Assembly: GCA_022510385.1 (NCBI GenBank)
Contig: JAFLTQ010000019.1
Span: forward strand, 1 to 53,688
Source of the DNA: Muribaculaceae bacterium
Lineage (GTDB): Bacteria; Bacteroidota; Bacteroidia; Bacteroidales; Muribaculaceae
DNA length: 53,688 nt
Direction of reading: 5' to 3'
The notes beneath the pieces were generated by a model. It was not told the DNA's origin. It did no database searches and was given only the letters and a program-made list of their open reading frames with translations. The stretch's first letter is position 1. Each line of letters opens with the position of its first letter. Shown here piece by piece: positions 23,916 to 33,761 of this stretch. Made by a program: the position numbers and the translations under genes.

Positions 23916-24860
23916 ATGAAGATTGCAGAAAATTTGACTCAATTGATAGGTAATACGCCATTGCTTGAGGTTAACAGGATTGAAAAGCTTGAAAACCTTA
24001 AGGCACGACTTCTTGTAAAGCTGGAAAGTTTTAATCCCGGTGGCAGCGTAAAGGATAGAATAGCCTTGGCGATGATTGAGGATGCTGAAAAGAAAGGGAT
24101 ACTCCGTCCTGAATCAGTCATTATCGAGCCGACTTCCGGCAACACGGGAATCGGACTTGCATGGGTAGCGAAAATCAAGGGATACAGATTGATTCTTACA
24201 ATGCCGGAGACGATGAGTATGGAGCGTCGTAATCTTTTGAGAGCCTTAGGAGCTGAATTGGAGTTGACACCGGGTGGCGAAGGTATGAAAGGCGCGATAA
24301 GAAAAGCTGAAGAGTTAAAGAATAATATTTCAGGTGCAATCATACTTCAGCAATTTGAGAATGAAGCTAATCCGTTGGTACATTATCGCACCACAGGTCC
24401 GGAAATATGGAAAGATACGGATGGAGAAGTTGACTTCTTAGTTGGGGGAGTAGGAACAGGCGGAACAGTAAGCGGTACGGGTAAATATTTGAAAGAGAGG
24501 AAACCTACGGTGCAAGTTATAGCAGTTGAGCCGGCAACATCAGCAGTTTTATCAGGAGAACCCTCAGGAGCCCATAAAATTCAAGGTATCGGTGCCGGGT
24601 TTGTACCTAAAAACTTTGATCCTGAAGTAGTTGACAGGATAGTTAAAGTGTCTGATTCAGAAGCAGTCGGAGCATCACGCGAACTGGCGAGAGAAGAGGG
24701 CGTTCTTGTGGGTATATCATCCGGGGCAGCCTTTCATGTGGCATTGCAGCTTGCCAAAGATGAGAGCAATGCCGGCAAAACTATAGTAGCTATCCTTCCG
24801 GACACGGGAGAGCGTTACCTTTCAACAATTTTATACTCTTTTGACACATATCCGGCTTAA
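23916..24860 (+). CDS. cysK: Cysteine synthase A
   Basis: O-acetylserine sulfhydrylase, a PLP enzyme that makes cysteine from O-acetylserine and sulfide. It has 314 residues, normal for the family. Visible: the PLP lysine K46 in NPGGSVKDR, the substrate-binding loop PTSGNTGIGLA (about 68-78), the phosphate-binding GVGTGGTVSGTGKYLKE (about 172-188) and SSGAAF near residue 264. It follows the serine acetyltransferase gene with 22 nt and is closed by a strong hairpin, so the two steps of cysteine synthesis are one transcript. There is no SD; the ATG is preceded by AT-rich sequence. Confidence 0.95.
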   Translation: MKIAENLTQLIGNTPLLEVNRIEKLENLKARLLVKLESFNPGGSVKDRIALAMIEDAEKKGILRPESVIIEPTSGNTGIGLAWVAKIKGYRLILTMPETMSMERRNLLRALGAELELTPGGEGMKGAIRKAEELKNNISGAIILQQFENEANPLVHYRTTGPEIWKDTDGEVDFLVGGVGTGGTVSGTGKYLKERKPTVQVIAVEPATSAVLSGEPSGAHKIQGIGAGFVPKNFDPEVVDRIVKVSDSEAVGASRELAREEGVLVGISSGAAFHVALQLAKDESNAGKTIVAILPDTGERYLSTILYSFDTYPA

Positions 24861-24884
24861 TCTTACAAATCTCCTCAATCATAT

Positions 24885-24928
24885 AAAATAGCCGACTGAA
24901 AATTTTACGATTCTCAGTCGGCTATTTT
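24885..24928. terminator. Strong bidirectional terminator
   Basis: A perfect 15-bp stem AAAATAGCCGACTGA / TCAGTCGGCTATTTT (24885-24899 with 24914-24928), 14-nt loop, A and T tracts on both sides. It lies between the convergent cysK and nifJ genes. Confidence 0.9.
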
Positions 24929-24977
24929 TATTATGGGGAGTGTCCTATCTCAATTTGACACTCCCTCATGGAAGTAA

Positions 24978-27900
24978 TTAGTCTTCTTTGCGGAGATTCT
25001 TCTCGTTTAGCTCCGGGTCAACACCCCATTGCTGTTGAGAGAGACGCTTATAGTTGTTGTAGCGCCAGCGGGCATTATCTTCAGCAGCTTTGAAAAGCTC
25101 TTCAGCTTCTGCCGGTTGCATCTTGAATAGGGATGCAAAACGAACCTCGCCTTTGAGATAATCCTGGAATTTGCTCCAATCCGGTTCTTTACTGTCGAGA
25201 GTGAAAGGATTAACCCCGCTCTTTTCATTGTCAGGATTGTATCTCCAAAGTTGCCAGTAACCACATTCTACAGCCTTTCTCTCTTCTTCCTGAGCGCGTC
25301 CCATACCGGCTTTGATACCATGGTTGATACAAGGAGCATAAGCTATTACGAGAGATGGTCCATCATATGCTTCTGCCTCACGAAGAGCCTTAAGAGTCTG
25401 GGCATTGTCAGCACCCATGGCAATCTGAGCTACATAAACGTAACCATAGGTGGTTGCCATAAGGCCTAAATCTTTCTTACGAATCCTCTTTCCTGCAGCA
25501 GCAAATTTTGCGATAGCAGCTATAGGAGTAGATTTAGATGACTGACCTCCGGTGTTGGAGTAAACCTCAGTGTCAAGCACGAGGATATTTACGTTCTTAC
25601 CTGATGCAATTACATGGTCGAGACCGCCATAACCGATATCATAGCTGGCACCGTCACCACCAATGATCCATTGGCTGCGTTTGGTCAGATAATTCTTCAG
25701 CTCTACAACTTTCTTACAGAGATCGCAACCGCAAGCTTGGGCTTCAGCAACAAATTTCTGACCGGCTTCACGGCTCTTGTCGCCATCTTCCTTGACATCA
25801 AGCCATGCTTTAGCAGCAGCCTTGATGCTTTCAGAACATTCGGTACATTTCTCTATCTTATCGCAAAGATCTTCGAGACGAGCCCTCATTTTCTCGTAAG
25901 CGACATGCATGCCAAGACCAAATTCGCAGAAGTCTTCGAAGAGTGAGTTGGCCCATGCAGGTCCGTGTCCCTTATCATTTGTGCAATAAGGAGTAGAGGG
26001 CACTGAACCGGAATAGATAGAGCTACAACCGGTAGCATTTGCCACTATCTCATGGTCGCCATAAAGTTGGGTGATGAGCTTCACATATGGAGTCTCGCCG
26101 CAACCTGAGCAAGCACCTGAGAACTCAAATAGAGGAGTAGCGAACTGACTGTTCTTGACATTTGCACGAACATCCACGAGGTTTTGTTTGGAAGCAACCT
26201 CTTTGACGCAATAATCCCAATTTTTCTGTTGAGCAAGCTGGCTCTCCTCGTGTTTCATAACGAGAGCTTTTTCACCCTTCTTGCCCGGACAAACGTCTAC
26301 GCAATTGCCACAACCCAGACAGTCAAGAACATCAACCTGCTGCACGAATCTCATGCCGGCCATAGTTTTGCCGATAGCGGGGAGAGAATGATCTTCTCCA
26401 AATGGAGCTTTTGCCATCTCTTCGGGAGTCAGCACGAAAGGACGAATAGCAGCGTGTGGACAAACGTATGCACACTTGTTACATTGGATACAGTTGTCAG
26501 GTAGCCATTCCGGAACGAAAGCAGCCACACCACGTTTTTCGAATGCGGCAGTGCCTTGATGCCAAGTTCCGTCGGCATTATCTTTGAAGGCTGACACTTT
26601 CAGAAGGTCGCCGTCTTGAGCATTGATCGGGAATACTACATTGCTGATAAATTCGGGCACATCCTTCTTAGCTTCAACGTCGTCGGATAGATTTGCCCAA
26701 GCGGGATCAACATCAAGTTTCTTATATTCATTGCCACGGTCAACAGCGGCATAGTTCATGTTTACAATATTCTCACCTTTCTTGCCATAACTCTTGACAA
26801 TGAATTTCTTCATTTGTTCCACTGCAAGATCCACCGGGATTACTTCAGTGATACGGAAGAAAGCGCTCTGCAAGATTGTGTTTGTACGGTTGCCAAGACC
26901 GATTTCCTGAGCAATCTTGGAAGCATCCATATAGTAGACGGTGATATTGTTTTTTGCGAAAAGTTTCTTCACTTTGTTAGGAAGATTCTTGGCAAGCTCG
27001 TCACCCTCCCAGATAGTGTTGAGAAGGAAAGTGCCGTTTGGTTGGAGGCCGCGGCAAACATCATACATTTGCAGATAAGCCTGAACATGGCAAGCCACAA
27101 AATTAGGAGTATTTACAAGATAAGTGCTCCTGATCGGTTCGTCACCGAAACGTAGATGAGAGCAAGTGAAACCTCCTGATTTCTTAGAGTCGTAGGCGAA
27201 ATAAGCCTGACAATATTTATTTGTATTGTCACCGATAATCTTCACTGAGTTTTTGTTGGCTCCAACAGTTCCGTCAGCTCCAAGACCATAGAATTTAGCC
27301 TGGAACATACCTTTGCCACCCAGATTTATCTCCGGTAACAATGGGAGTGACAGATAAGTCACGTCATCCTCGATACCGATAGTGAAATGATCTTTAGGTT
27401 GCGGGAGGTTAAGATTATCAAATACAGCTACAATCTGTGCAGGAGTAGTGTCTTTTGAAGCAAGACCATATCTGCCGCCTACAATGAGAGGAGCATTTTC
27501 AACTCCGAAATAGCAATCTTTTACATCGCAGCAAAGAGGCTCGTCAATAGCGCCCGGTTCTTTAGTGCGGTCGAGCACAGCAATTCTTTTTGCTGACTTA
27601 GGCACAGCAGCCAAGAAATGTTTCGCGGAGAAAGGACGATACAGGTGAACGCTTACGAGTCCCACTTTCTGACCTTTAGCTCTGAGATAATCGATGGTTT
27701 CTCTTATACATTCAGTCACAGAACCCATTGCGATGATAACATTCTCAGCCTCAGGGTCTCCATAATAGTCGAAGAGACCATATTTACGTCCTGTTACTTT
27801 AGCCACTTCTTCCATATAATTCTCCACTATCTCGGGGACAGCAAGATAATATGGGTTGGAGGCTTCACGATGCTGGAAGAAAACGTCGCCGTTTTCAGCC

Positions 27901-28559
27901 ATACCTCTTGCCACAGGAGCTTCAGGATTTAAAGCACGGTGGCGGAAATCAGCAAGAGCATTTTGATCGATCAGGGGTGCGAGATCATCTTGATCGATAG
28001 CCTCAATCTTCTGGATTTCATGGCTTGTGCGGAAACCGTCGAAGAAATTAAGGAAGGGCACGCGGCTCTTAATGGTAGCAAGATGAGCTACAGCAGCGAG
28101 ATCCATTACTTCTTGCACACTGCCCTCACAAAGCATTGCGAAACCGGTTTGTCTTGTCGACATAACGTCTTGATGGTCGCCGAAGATACTCAAGGCATGT
28201 GAAGCCAAAGTTCTTGCAGAAACATGGAAGACACATGGGAGGAGCTCACCGGCAATCTTATACATGTTAGGAATCATAAGGAGAAGACCCTGAGATGCCG
28301 TAAATGTAGTGGTCAGAGCGCCTGCTTGAAGGGAGCCATGAACTGCTCCGGCAGCACCACCTTCACTTTGCATTTCTTGCACTGTGACAGTTTCGCCAAA
28401 AATATTCTTTCTGCCTGCCGCTGCCCAGTCGTCAACATATTCAGCCATTGTGGAAGAGGGAGTGATGGGATAGATCGCTGCCACTTCCGTGAATGCATAA
28501 CTGATATGAGCTGCGGCCTGATTGCCGTCGCAGGTCAGAAACTGCTTTGCTTTACTCAT
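24978..28559 (-). CDS. nifJ: Pyruvate:ferredoxin (flavodoxin) oxidoreductase
   Basis: Converts pyruvate and CoA to acetyl-CoA and CO2 with reduction of ferredoxin, the anaerobic route typical of Bacteroidetes. It is a 1193-residue single-chain form with all domains fused: N-terminal domain with YPITPSSTMAEYVDDW (about 30-45), CoA/gamma domains, two 4Fe-4S clusters (CIQCNKCAYVCPH at about 690 and CLGCGNCVDVCPG at about 750), a third cluster in the thiamine-diphosphate domain (ACSGCGETPY, about 822) and the TPP motif GGDGASYDIGYGGLDH (about 968). It is monocistronic, with a -7 box at 28633-28640 and a 24-bp tandem repeat further upstream that may bind a regulator. The family and complete domain set are unambiguous. 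Confidence 0.97.
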   Translation of the reverse strand: MSKAKQFLTCDGNQAAAHISYAFTEVAAIYPITPSSTMAEYVDDWAAAGRKNIFGETVTVQEMQSEGGAAGAVHGSLQAGALTTTFTASQGLLLMIPNMYKIAGELLPCVFHVSARTLASHALSIFGDHQDVMSTRQTGFAMLCEGSVQEVMDLAAVAHLATIKSRVPFLNFFDGFRTSHEIQKIEAIDQDDLAPLIDQNALADFRHRALNPEAPVARGMAENGDVFFQHREASNPYYLAVPEIVENYMEEVAKVTGRKYGLFDYYGDPEAENVIIAMGSVTECIRETIDYLRAKGQKVGLVSVHLYRPFSAKHFLAAVPKSAKRIAVLDRTKEPGAIDEPLCCDVKDCYFGVENAPLIVGGRYGLASKDTTPAQIVAVFDNLNLPQPKDHFTIGIEDDVTYLSLPLLPEINLGGKGMFQAKFYGLGADGTVGANKNSVKIIGDNTNKYCQAYFAYDSKKSGGFTCSHLRFGDEPIRSTYLVNTPNFVACHVQAYLQMYDVCRGLQPNGTFLLNTIWEGDELAKNLPNKVKKLFAKNNITVYYMDASKIAQEIGLGNRTNTILQSAFFRITEVIPVDLAVEQMKKFIVKSYGKKGENIVNMNYAAVDRGNEYKKLDVDPAWANLSDDVEAKKDVPEFISNVVFPINAQDGDLLKVSAFKDNADGTWHQGTAAFEKRGVAAFVPEWLPDNCIQCNKCAYVCPHAAIRPFVLTPEEMAKAPFGEDHSLPAIGKTMAGMRFVQQVDVLDCLGCGNCVDVCPGKKGEKALVMKHEESQLAQQKNWDYCVKEVASKQNLVDVRANVKNSQFATPLFEFSGACSGCGETPYVKLITQLYGDHEIVANATGCSSIYSGSVPSTPYCTNDKGHGPAWANSLFEDFCEFGLGMHVAYEKMRARLEDLCDKIEKCTECSESIKAAAKAWLDVKEDGDKSREAGQKFVAEAQACGCDLCKKVVELKNYLTKRSQWIIGGDGASYDIGYGGLDHVIASGKNVNILVLDTEVYSNTGGQSSKSTPIAAIAKFAAAGKRIRKKDLGLMATTYGYVYVAQIAMGADNAQTLKALREAEAYDGPSLVIAYAPCINHGIKAGMGRAQEEERKAVECGYWQLWRYNPDNEKSGVNPFTLDSKEPDWSKFQDYLKGEVRFASLFKMQPAEAEELFKAAEDNARWRYNNYKRLSQQQWGVDPELNEKNLRKED

Positions 28560-28632
28560 AGTTAGTTGGAGTTTTGTTTATGTTTTTATAGTGTTTATTG
28601 ATTTTGTTTATGCACTAATTTAGCAATTTCTG

Positions 28633-28640
28633 CAAAGTTA
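28633..28640 (-). promoter_or_regulatory. -7 box of nifJ
   Basis: Minus-strand TAACTTTG followed by C, giving a leader of about 65 nt before the ATG at 28559. The leader contains several TGTTTAT-type repeats on the plus strand. Confidence 0.45.
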
Positions 28641-28696
28641 AGGAAAATTTCGGTTATTTTAGACTTTATTGAATTTGTTTATTCAGTTTTTATCTG

Positions 28697-28744
28697 TTAA
28701 ATTTATTTTGGTAAACATTATTAAATTTATTTTGGTAAACATTA
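28697..28744. repeat. Perfect 24-bp tandem repeat upstream of nifJ
   Basis: Two identical 24-bp units (28697-28720 and 28721-28744) beginning TTAAATTTATTTTGG. They lie about 70-120 bp upstream of the likely nifJ transcription start and after the end of the helicase gene (28790), a normal place for activator sites. Confidence 0.8.
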
Positions 28745-28789
28745 GAAGGGCATTTCAACAAATTTTGAGGAATGGATCTTATAATAATT

Positions 28790-30127
28790 TTATGATATGG
28801 GGCGGATTCTTCTCTTTTCGCCTTTTAATTTTTTCCCTTCCGACTCATTAAGCAGGCTTGCGACACAATTCTCTTTTACTGCAACTAAAGAATAATGGTC
28901 GAAAACATTTATTTTACCGATATTATCGGGAGAGACGCCACATTCTTTGACTAAAAAACCCAGAATATCTCCCTTAGAGATTTTTTCACGTTTTCCTCCT
29001 GAGACATAGAGGGTCATAAGTTTTTGAGATAAATCTCCTCTTTTGGAATTATCAAGTAGCATATTTCCATCCACGGATATAAATTCCTTGAGATTCTCTT
29101 CCGGACCTACCAAGATGTAAACGTCACCCTCCTCATCCACACGTGCAGTGCGTCCGTTTCTATGGGTGAAGGCTTCAGCAGTCAAAGGCTGATGATAATG
29201 GATCACTGACTTCACTTTTTCGATATCCAGACCTCTTGCCGCAAGATCAGTAGCTACCAAAATGGGGCGTGAGCCATTATTAAAGAGAGCAACGGCAGTT
29301 TCTCTTTCTTTCTGTTCCAGAGCTCCATGATACAAGACTGCTGCAACTCCTTTTTTATGTAAGAAATCATAAACTCTTTCAGCACTTTCACGATGATTTA
29401 CGAAAATAATTGCCTTCTCAGGCTTCTCTTTGCCATGATTGATATTGTGGAGCAGAGCCAGCAGCCCTTCGAGCTTATCGTTATTATCTGTTGGAACTGT
29501 CCGGATATTCATTCTCCCTCTCACATGGTCATTTTGTGATGAATAATCCACAGTCAAGGGGTTGTCAAGTTTTAAGAAATCAGGCAAAACATCAGCTTTA
29601 GTTGCTGAAGTCAGAATTATTCGGCTCACATTTTTCATTCGTTTAAGGAGTTTTTCCATTTCCTCTTCGAATCCCAGTTCGAGTGTCTTGTCAAATTCAT
29701 CGAGCACTAACATTCTGACAGGTAATAATTCAAGATTATGTCTCACAGAATGGTCAAGAAGTCGACCCGGGGTTGCAACTACAATGTCGGGAACTACCTT
29801 AAGACTGTTAACCTCATCTTCCACCTTATGCCCACCATACAGAGCCACCACTCGGAAAAGTTTCCCCGCTTCACGCATCACCTCAGCTATCTGGATCACT
29901 AATTCACGGGAAGGTGCGATCACAACACATTGGATTCTTCCTGTTGAAGGTTTCATCAATTTTAAAACCGGAATTGTGAATGCAAGCGTTTTTCCGCTTC
30001 CGGTGGGAGAGAGGAGGATGATATCCTGACCTACTGAAGCTTTGGCCATCATTTCCTTTTGCATGTCGTTAAGCTCAGTAATGCCAAGATTTTTTGATAT
30101 GGTTGCAAGTATATCTTTTTCTTTCAT
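28790..30127 (-). CDS. DEAD-box RNA helicase, DbpA-like
   Basis: A 445-residue ATP-dependent RNA helicase, probably acting on rRNA. Motifs: Q-motif region ITELNDMQKEM, Walker A SPTGSGKT (about 39-46), motif II reads DEFD (about 143-146) instead of DEAD, motif III SAT (about 172), ATDLAARGLDI and HRNGRTAR (about 315-322) in the second RecA domain. The C-terminal 60 residues (ILGFLVKECGVSPDNIGKIN, then HYSLVAV) match the DbpA RNA-binding domain, which in E. coli targets 23S rRNA helix 92. It starts 3 nt after the recG stop, the last gene of a leftward operon. The DEFD variant keeps the catalytic Asp-Glu and should be functional. Confidence 0.88.
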   Translation of the reverse strand: MKEKDILATISKNLGITELNDMQKEMMAKASVGQDIILLSPTGSGKTLAFTIPVLKLMKPSTGRIQCVVIAPSRELVIQIAEVMREAGKLFRVVALYGGHKVEDEVNSLKVVPDIVVATPGRLLDHSVRHNLELLPVRMLVLDEFDKTLELGFEEEMEKLLKRMKNVSRIILTSATKADVLPDFLKLDNPLTVDYSSQNDHVRGRMNIRTVPTDNNDKLEGLLALLHNINHGKEKPEKAIIFVNHRESAERVYDFLHKKGVAAVLYHGALEQKERETAVALFNNGSRPILVATDLAARGLDIEKVKSVIHYHQPLTAEAFTHRNGRTARVDEEGDVYILVGPEENLKEFISVDGNMLLDNSKRGDLSQKLMTLYVSGGKREKISKGDILGFLVKECGVSPDNIGKINVFDHYSLVAVKENCVASLLNESEGKKLKGEKRRIRPIS

Positions 30128-30130
30128 AAT

Positions 30131-32287
30131 CTAACTAATCAGACTCCAGTCGACTTCATGAGCAAACCTGAGTCGTAATTCATGTTTGGTAAAATTAATT
30201 TCTTTCTGCGATAAAATTATTGGATTTTGAATCTTTTCGACAGATGCGGTTGATAAATCTTGACTAACTAAAGATTGATTTCCGGCTAAAACCGAAAGGG
30301 CGGCATCTCGAGCCAGAGTAAGAATCTGCCCGTCTTTAGCAAGATTGGCAACTTTAAGATTAAATGGCATGCCGCTCTGAAGCGTGCCTTCCATATCTCC
30401 AGGGCCTCTCATTTTCATATCGGCTTCAGAAATCAAAAATCCATCCGTTGTCTCAGCCATAATGGCGAGGCGTTTTTTTGTCTCTGATCCCGAACTCTGC
30501 TTCCCCATAAGGATACAATAACTTTGATCGGCGCCACGTCCCACTCTGCCTCTTAGCTGATGAAGTTGTGAAAGACCGAAACGTTCGGCATTCTCTATTA
30601 CCATTACTGTGGCATTAGGGACATTTACACCAACTTCAATAACAGTTGTAGCAACCATTATTCTTGCTTTCCCGGATACGAAAAGCTCCATTTGCTTTTC
30701 CTTTTCTTCAGGACGCATTTTTCCGTGGACATAACAGACCGGGACACCCACAAAAGTGTCGCATGTGCGTTGATATCCTAATTGCAGACTTTTTAAATCT
30801 AACTTTTCATTTTCTTGAATTAAAGGATATACAATATAAATTTGTCTTCCTTTTTTCAATTGGCTGAAAATCAAATTATCTACCTCAACTCTTGAACTAT
30901 CCCATCTGACGAGAGTTGTGACGGGGGTCCGTCCGGGGGGTAATTCATCGATGACAGAGACTTCGAGGTCACCATATACGGTCATGGCTAAAGTTCGCGG
31001 AATAGGAGTGGCTGTCATCACCAGGACATGAGGTGCAACTTCCCCCTTATTCCACATTTTTGCTCGTTGAGCCACCCCGAACCTATGTTGTTCATCTATT
31101 ACAACAACACCAAGTCGATTGAATTTTACCTTATCCTCGAGCAAAGCGTGAGTTCCAATTATTATATTGAGGCTTCCATCTTCAAGAGACTGATGTATCT
31201 TTTTTCTTTGAGATTGACGAGTGCTTCCGGTTAAAAGAGCCACCTTGACACCTATTGTATCAGCCCATTTGCTGATAGTGTCGAAATGTTGTAAGGCAAG
31301 AATCTCGGTAGGGGCCATTATAGCTGCCTGAAATCCATTATCGATGGCCATCAAGCTTGTCAGAAAAGCCACCATTGTTTTTCCGGAGCCTACATCTCCT
31401 TGCAGAAGTCTGTTCATCTGTCGCCCCCTTTTCATGTCAGCCCAGATCTCCTTCAATACTCGCATTTGTGCCCCGGTCAGATTAAAGGGCATTGAGTTTT
31501 TATAAAAGTTGTTGAAATTATCTCCTATTTTGGAGAATGGATAACCCTTGATTCTGACGTTTCTCTCCATAGAAAAGCGCAGAATATTGAGTTCAAGATA
31601 ATATAGTTCTTCAAATTTAAATCTTTCAATAGCCTTTTGCAGAAGTTCTGCATTTGAAGGGAAGTGAATATTTAAAAGAGCTTCTTTAATAGGCATCAGA
31701 TGATAACGTTCCATCACTTCTTTCGGAAGATTCTCTTCGATAGTATTGAACCCCGGTTGAGAGATGATGCTCTCGATGAGGCGCCGGATTGTCAGAACTG
31801 TGAATCCTTTCCGCCGCATCAGATCGGTAATGGTGTAAACACCCCTGAATCCGGTCGGAGGCTTGTCCGGATTATAGATTTCAACTTCCGGATGGGAGAT
31901 AGAATAAACGTTACGGAATAGTGTGGGTTTACCAAAAATCACATATTCGACTCCCGGTTTATATTGAGAGGCAAAATATTTGAGATTGTTAAACCAGACA
32001 GTTTCTATTAATTTAGTTCCATCTGAGAAGAGTCCTACAAGCCTTTTTCTAACGCCTTCTCCCTCTTGAGAAAAACTTATGAAATGTCCCTTGATCTGTA
32101 GAGCCGGTAAATCCTCTCCACTCAACTCGCGGATTGAATAGAAACGACTTCTGTCGACATGTCGGAAGGGGAAATAGTAAAGGAGGTCGCGAAAATTCGC
32201 GACCCCGATTTCTTTAGCGAGGGTTTTCGATCTTTCTTCACCCACGCCTTTAAGATACTTTATATCCGAGTCTAAAAAATCAGGCAT
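30131..32287 (-). CDS. recG: ATP-dependent DNA helicase RecG
   Basis: Branch-migration and fork-reversal helicase for DNA repair. It has 718 residues, normal length. The wedge/OB domain lies in the first third (FPFRHVDRSRFYSIRELSG; LKGVGEERSKTL HhH-like start). Helicase motifs: Walker A LQGDVGSGKT (about 290-299), DEQHRFG (DExH box, about 397-403), TATPIPRTLA (about 425) and QLRGRVGRG (about 595-604). The start codon overlaps the end of ispD by 8 nt and the stop is followed after 3 nt by the DEAD-box helicase start, so the three are translationally linked. Confidence 0.96.
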   Translation of the reverse strand: MPDFLDSDIKYLKGVGEERSKTLAKEIGVANFRDLLYYFPFRHVDRSRFYSIRELSGEDLPALQIKGHFISFSQEGEGVRKRLVGLFSDGTKLIETVWFNNLKYFASQYKPGVEYVIFGKPTLFRNVYSISHPEVEIYNPDKPPTGFRGVYTITDLMRRKGFTVLTIRRLIESIISQPGFNTIEENLPKEVMERYHLMPIKEALLNIHFPSNAELLQKAIERFKFEELYYLELNILRFSMERNVRIKGYPFSKIGDNFNNFYKNSMPFNLTGAQMRVLKEIWADMKRGRQMNRLLQGDVGSGKTMVAFLTSLMAIDNGFQAAIMAPTEILALQHFDTISKWADTIGVKVALLTGSTRQSQRKKIHQSLEDGSLNIIIGTHALLEDKVKFNRLGVVVIDEQHRFGVAQRAKMWNKGEVAPHVLVMTATPIPRTLAMTVYGDLEVSVIDELPPGRTPVTTLVRWDSSRVEVDNLIFSQLKKGRQIYIVYPLIQENEKLDLKSLQLGYQRTCDTFVGVPVCYVHGKMRPEEKEKQMELFVSGKARIMVATTVIEVGVNVPNATVMVIENAERFGLSQLHQLRGRVGRGADQSYCILMGKQSSGSETKKRLAIMAETTDGFLISEADMKMRGPGDMEGTLQSGMPFNLKVANLAKDGQILTLARDAALSVLAGNQSLVSQDLSTASVEKIQNPIILSQKEINFTKHELRLRFAHEVDWSLIS

Positions 32288-32978
32288 CCTTTCCCATTAA
32301 AACGCAAGCTATTGCAAGATCCTTAGGGTTGGTAATCTTAATATTTTCGGTGCTCCCGCTAAAGAGAGCTATTTTATGCCCGGCATTTTCCACGACTGTG
32401 GCATCATCGCTAAAAGCTTTATCTCCTGCAAATTGATAAGCCTCTTTCAAGATTGAAGTACGGAAAACCTGAGGAGTTTGAACAATCTTATAAGAGTCTC
32501 TATCGACAGCTTCCGATTGATTCCCTCCCGAGACATATCGTAAAGAGTCTACAACCGGAACCACAGGAATTGCCGCTCCGTATTTTTCAGCTGATTCCCA
32601 TCCTTGAGAAATAATGTCAGGATGGATCAAAGGGCGTGCGCCATCATGGATAGCCACCAAAGAGGAGTCATTATCTACAAGAGAAAGCCCTCTTTTCACT
32701 GACTCGCTTCTGGAGTTTCCTCCCGAAACAGTTTTATGGGGGAAACGGTCAGAATCCGGTAAAGATGAAAAGACCTCGTTCCATAATGTAATGAAGTCGG
32801 CAGGCAAGACAAGTATGATTTCAGTATCAGGATCCTGAAGATGAAAAGCTTTCATACTCCACCAAAGCACAGGTCGATCGCAAAGGCTTCTGAACTGTTT
32901 GGGCATTCCTCCTCCCATACGGCTTCCGGAGCCACCTGCAACTATGACTGCATACTTATGAAGCGACTTATCAGTCAT
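32280..32978 (-). CDS. ispD: 2-C-methyl-D-erythritol 4-phosphate cytidylyltransferase
   Basis: Third enzyme of the MEP isoprenoid pathway (CTP + MEP to CDP-ME). It has 232 residues. The nucleotide-binding N-terminus AVIVAGGSGSRMGGGMPKQF carries the conserved Gly-rich loop and Lys; VAIHDGARPLI (about 110-120) and KIVQTPQVFR (about 163-172) are family signatures, as is FSDDATVVENAG. It lies between fabG (36-nt gap) and recG (8-nt overlap) in a leftward operon. Confidence 0.95.
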   Translation of the reverse strand: MTDKSLHKYAVIVAGGSGSRMGGGMPKQFRSLCDRPVLWWSMKAFHLQDPDTEIILVLPADFITLWNEVFSSLPDSDRFPHKTVSGGNSRSESVKRGLSLVDNDSSLVAIHDGARPLIHPDIISQGWESAEKYGAAIPVVPVVDSLRYVSGGNQSEAVDRDSYKIVQTPQVFRTSILKEAYQFAGDKAFSDDATVVENAGHKIALFSGSTENIKITNPKDLAIACVLMGKDA

Positions 32979-33014
32979 GTGAGAATTTTCAAGTATTCCG
33001 TAAAGTTCGGCTAA

Positions 33015-33761
33015 TTACATGTTCATGCCGCCATCCACCTGGATTACCTGACCGGTGACATAGGCAGACATATCGGAAGCGAGGAAGACTGCCACTTCGG
33101 CGATATCTTCAGGTTTGCCGCCTCTACGCAAAGGTATTTTCTTCACCCATTCTTCTCTTACATTGTCAGACAAAGCAGCTGTCATAGCTGTTTCGATAAA
33201 TCCCGGGGCGATTGCGTTAGCTCTGATGCCACGTGAACCCACTTCCTGCGCTATGCTCTTTGCAAGGGCTATCAAACCTGCCTTGGAGGCAGCATAATTT
33301 GCTTGACCGGCATTTCCATGCACTCCGACCACAGAGGCCATATTGATGATGCTTCCGCTCTTTTGACGCATCATAATGGGCAAAACTGCATGTATGAAAT
33401 TGAAGGCTGATTTCAGGTTGACGTTGATAACGGCATCCCACTGTCCTTCAGTCATTCGCATCATAAGGCCGTCTTTGGTGATGCCGGCATTGTTAACAAG
33501 AATATCTATTTTACCAAAATCTTCATGCACTTTCTTTACCACTTCCTCTGTCTGCGCATAATCTGCGGCATTGGAAGCATAGCCGATGCATTTTACACCA
33601 AAGGCTTTTATCTCGTTTTCAGTCTGTTTGCCATTTTCATCTATCACTAAATCTGTGAAAGCGATATCTGCTCCTTCAGCTGCAAACCTAAGAGCTAAAG
33701 CTTTCCCGATACCTCTGGCAGCTCCTGTAATCAGTGCCACCTTTCCTTCTAATAGTGCCAT
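33015..33761 (-). CDS. fabG: 3-oxoacyl-[ACP] reductase
   Basis: NADPH-dependent beta-ketoacyl-ACP reductase of fatty-acid elongation. It has 248 residues. Cofactor loop GAARGIGKA (about 13-21), NNAGI (about 89-93), catalytic Ser in INMASVVG, Tyr/Lys in NYAASKAG (about 153-160) and PGFIETAMT, all short-chain dehydrogenase hallmarks; the GQVIQVDGGMNM end is the FabG C-terminus. It is the first of four tightly packed genes (fabG, ispD, recG, helicase), 98 nt after a lipoprotein gene. The start codon is preceded by 41 nt of pure TTATTG/TTATTA-type trinucleotide repeat. Confidence 0.93.
   Translation of the reverse strand: MALLEGKVALITGAARGIGKALALRFAAEGADIAFTDLVIDENGKQTENEIKAFGVKCIGYASNAADYAQTEEVVKKVHEDFGKIDILVNNAGITKDGLMMRMTEGQWDAVINVNLKSAFNFIHAVLPIMMRQKSGSIINMASVVGVHGNAGQANYAASKAGLIALAKSIAQEVGSRGIRANAIAPGFIETAMTAALSDNVREEWVKKIPLRRGGKPEDIAEVAVFLASDMSAYVTGQVIQVDGGMNM

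Noticed and set aside
25614..28565. Several 100-codon plus-strand ORFs opposite nifJ
   Set aside because: Frame shadows caused by codon bias of nifJ; no signal or domain.
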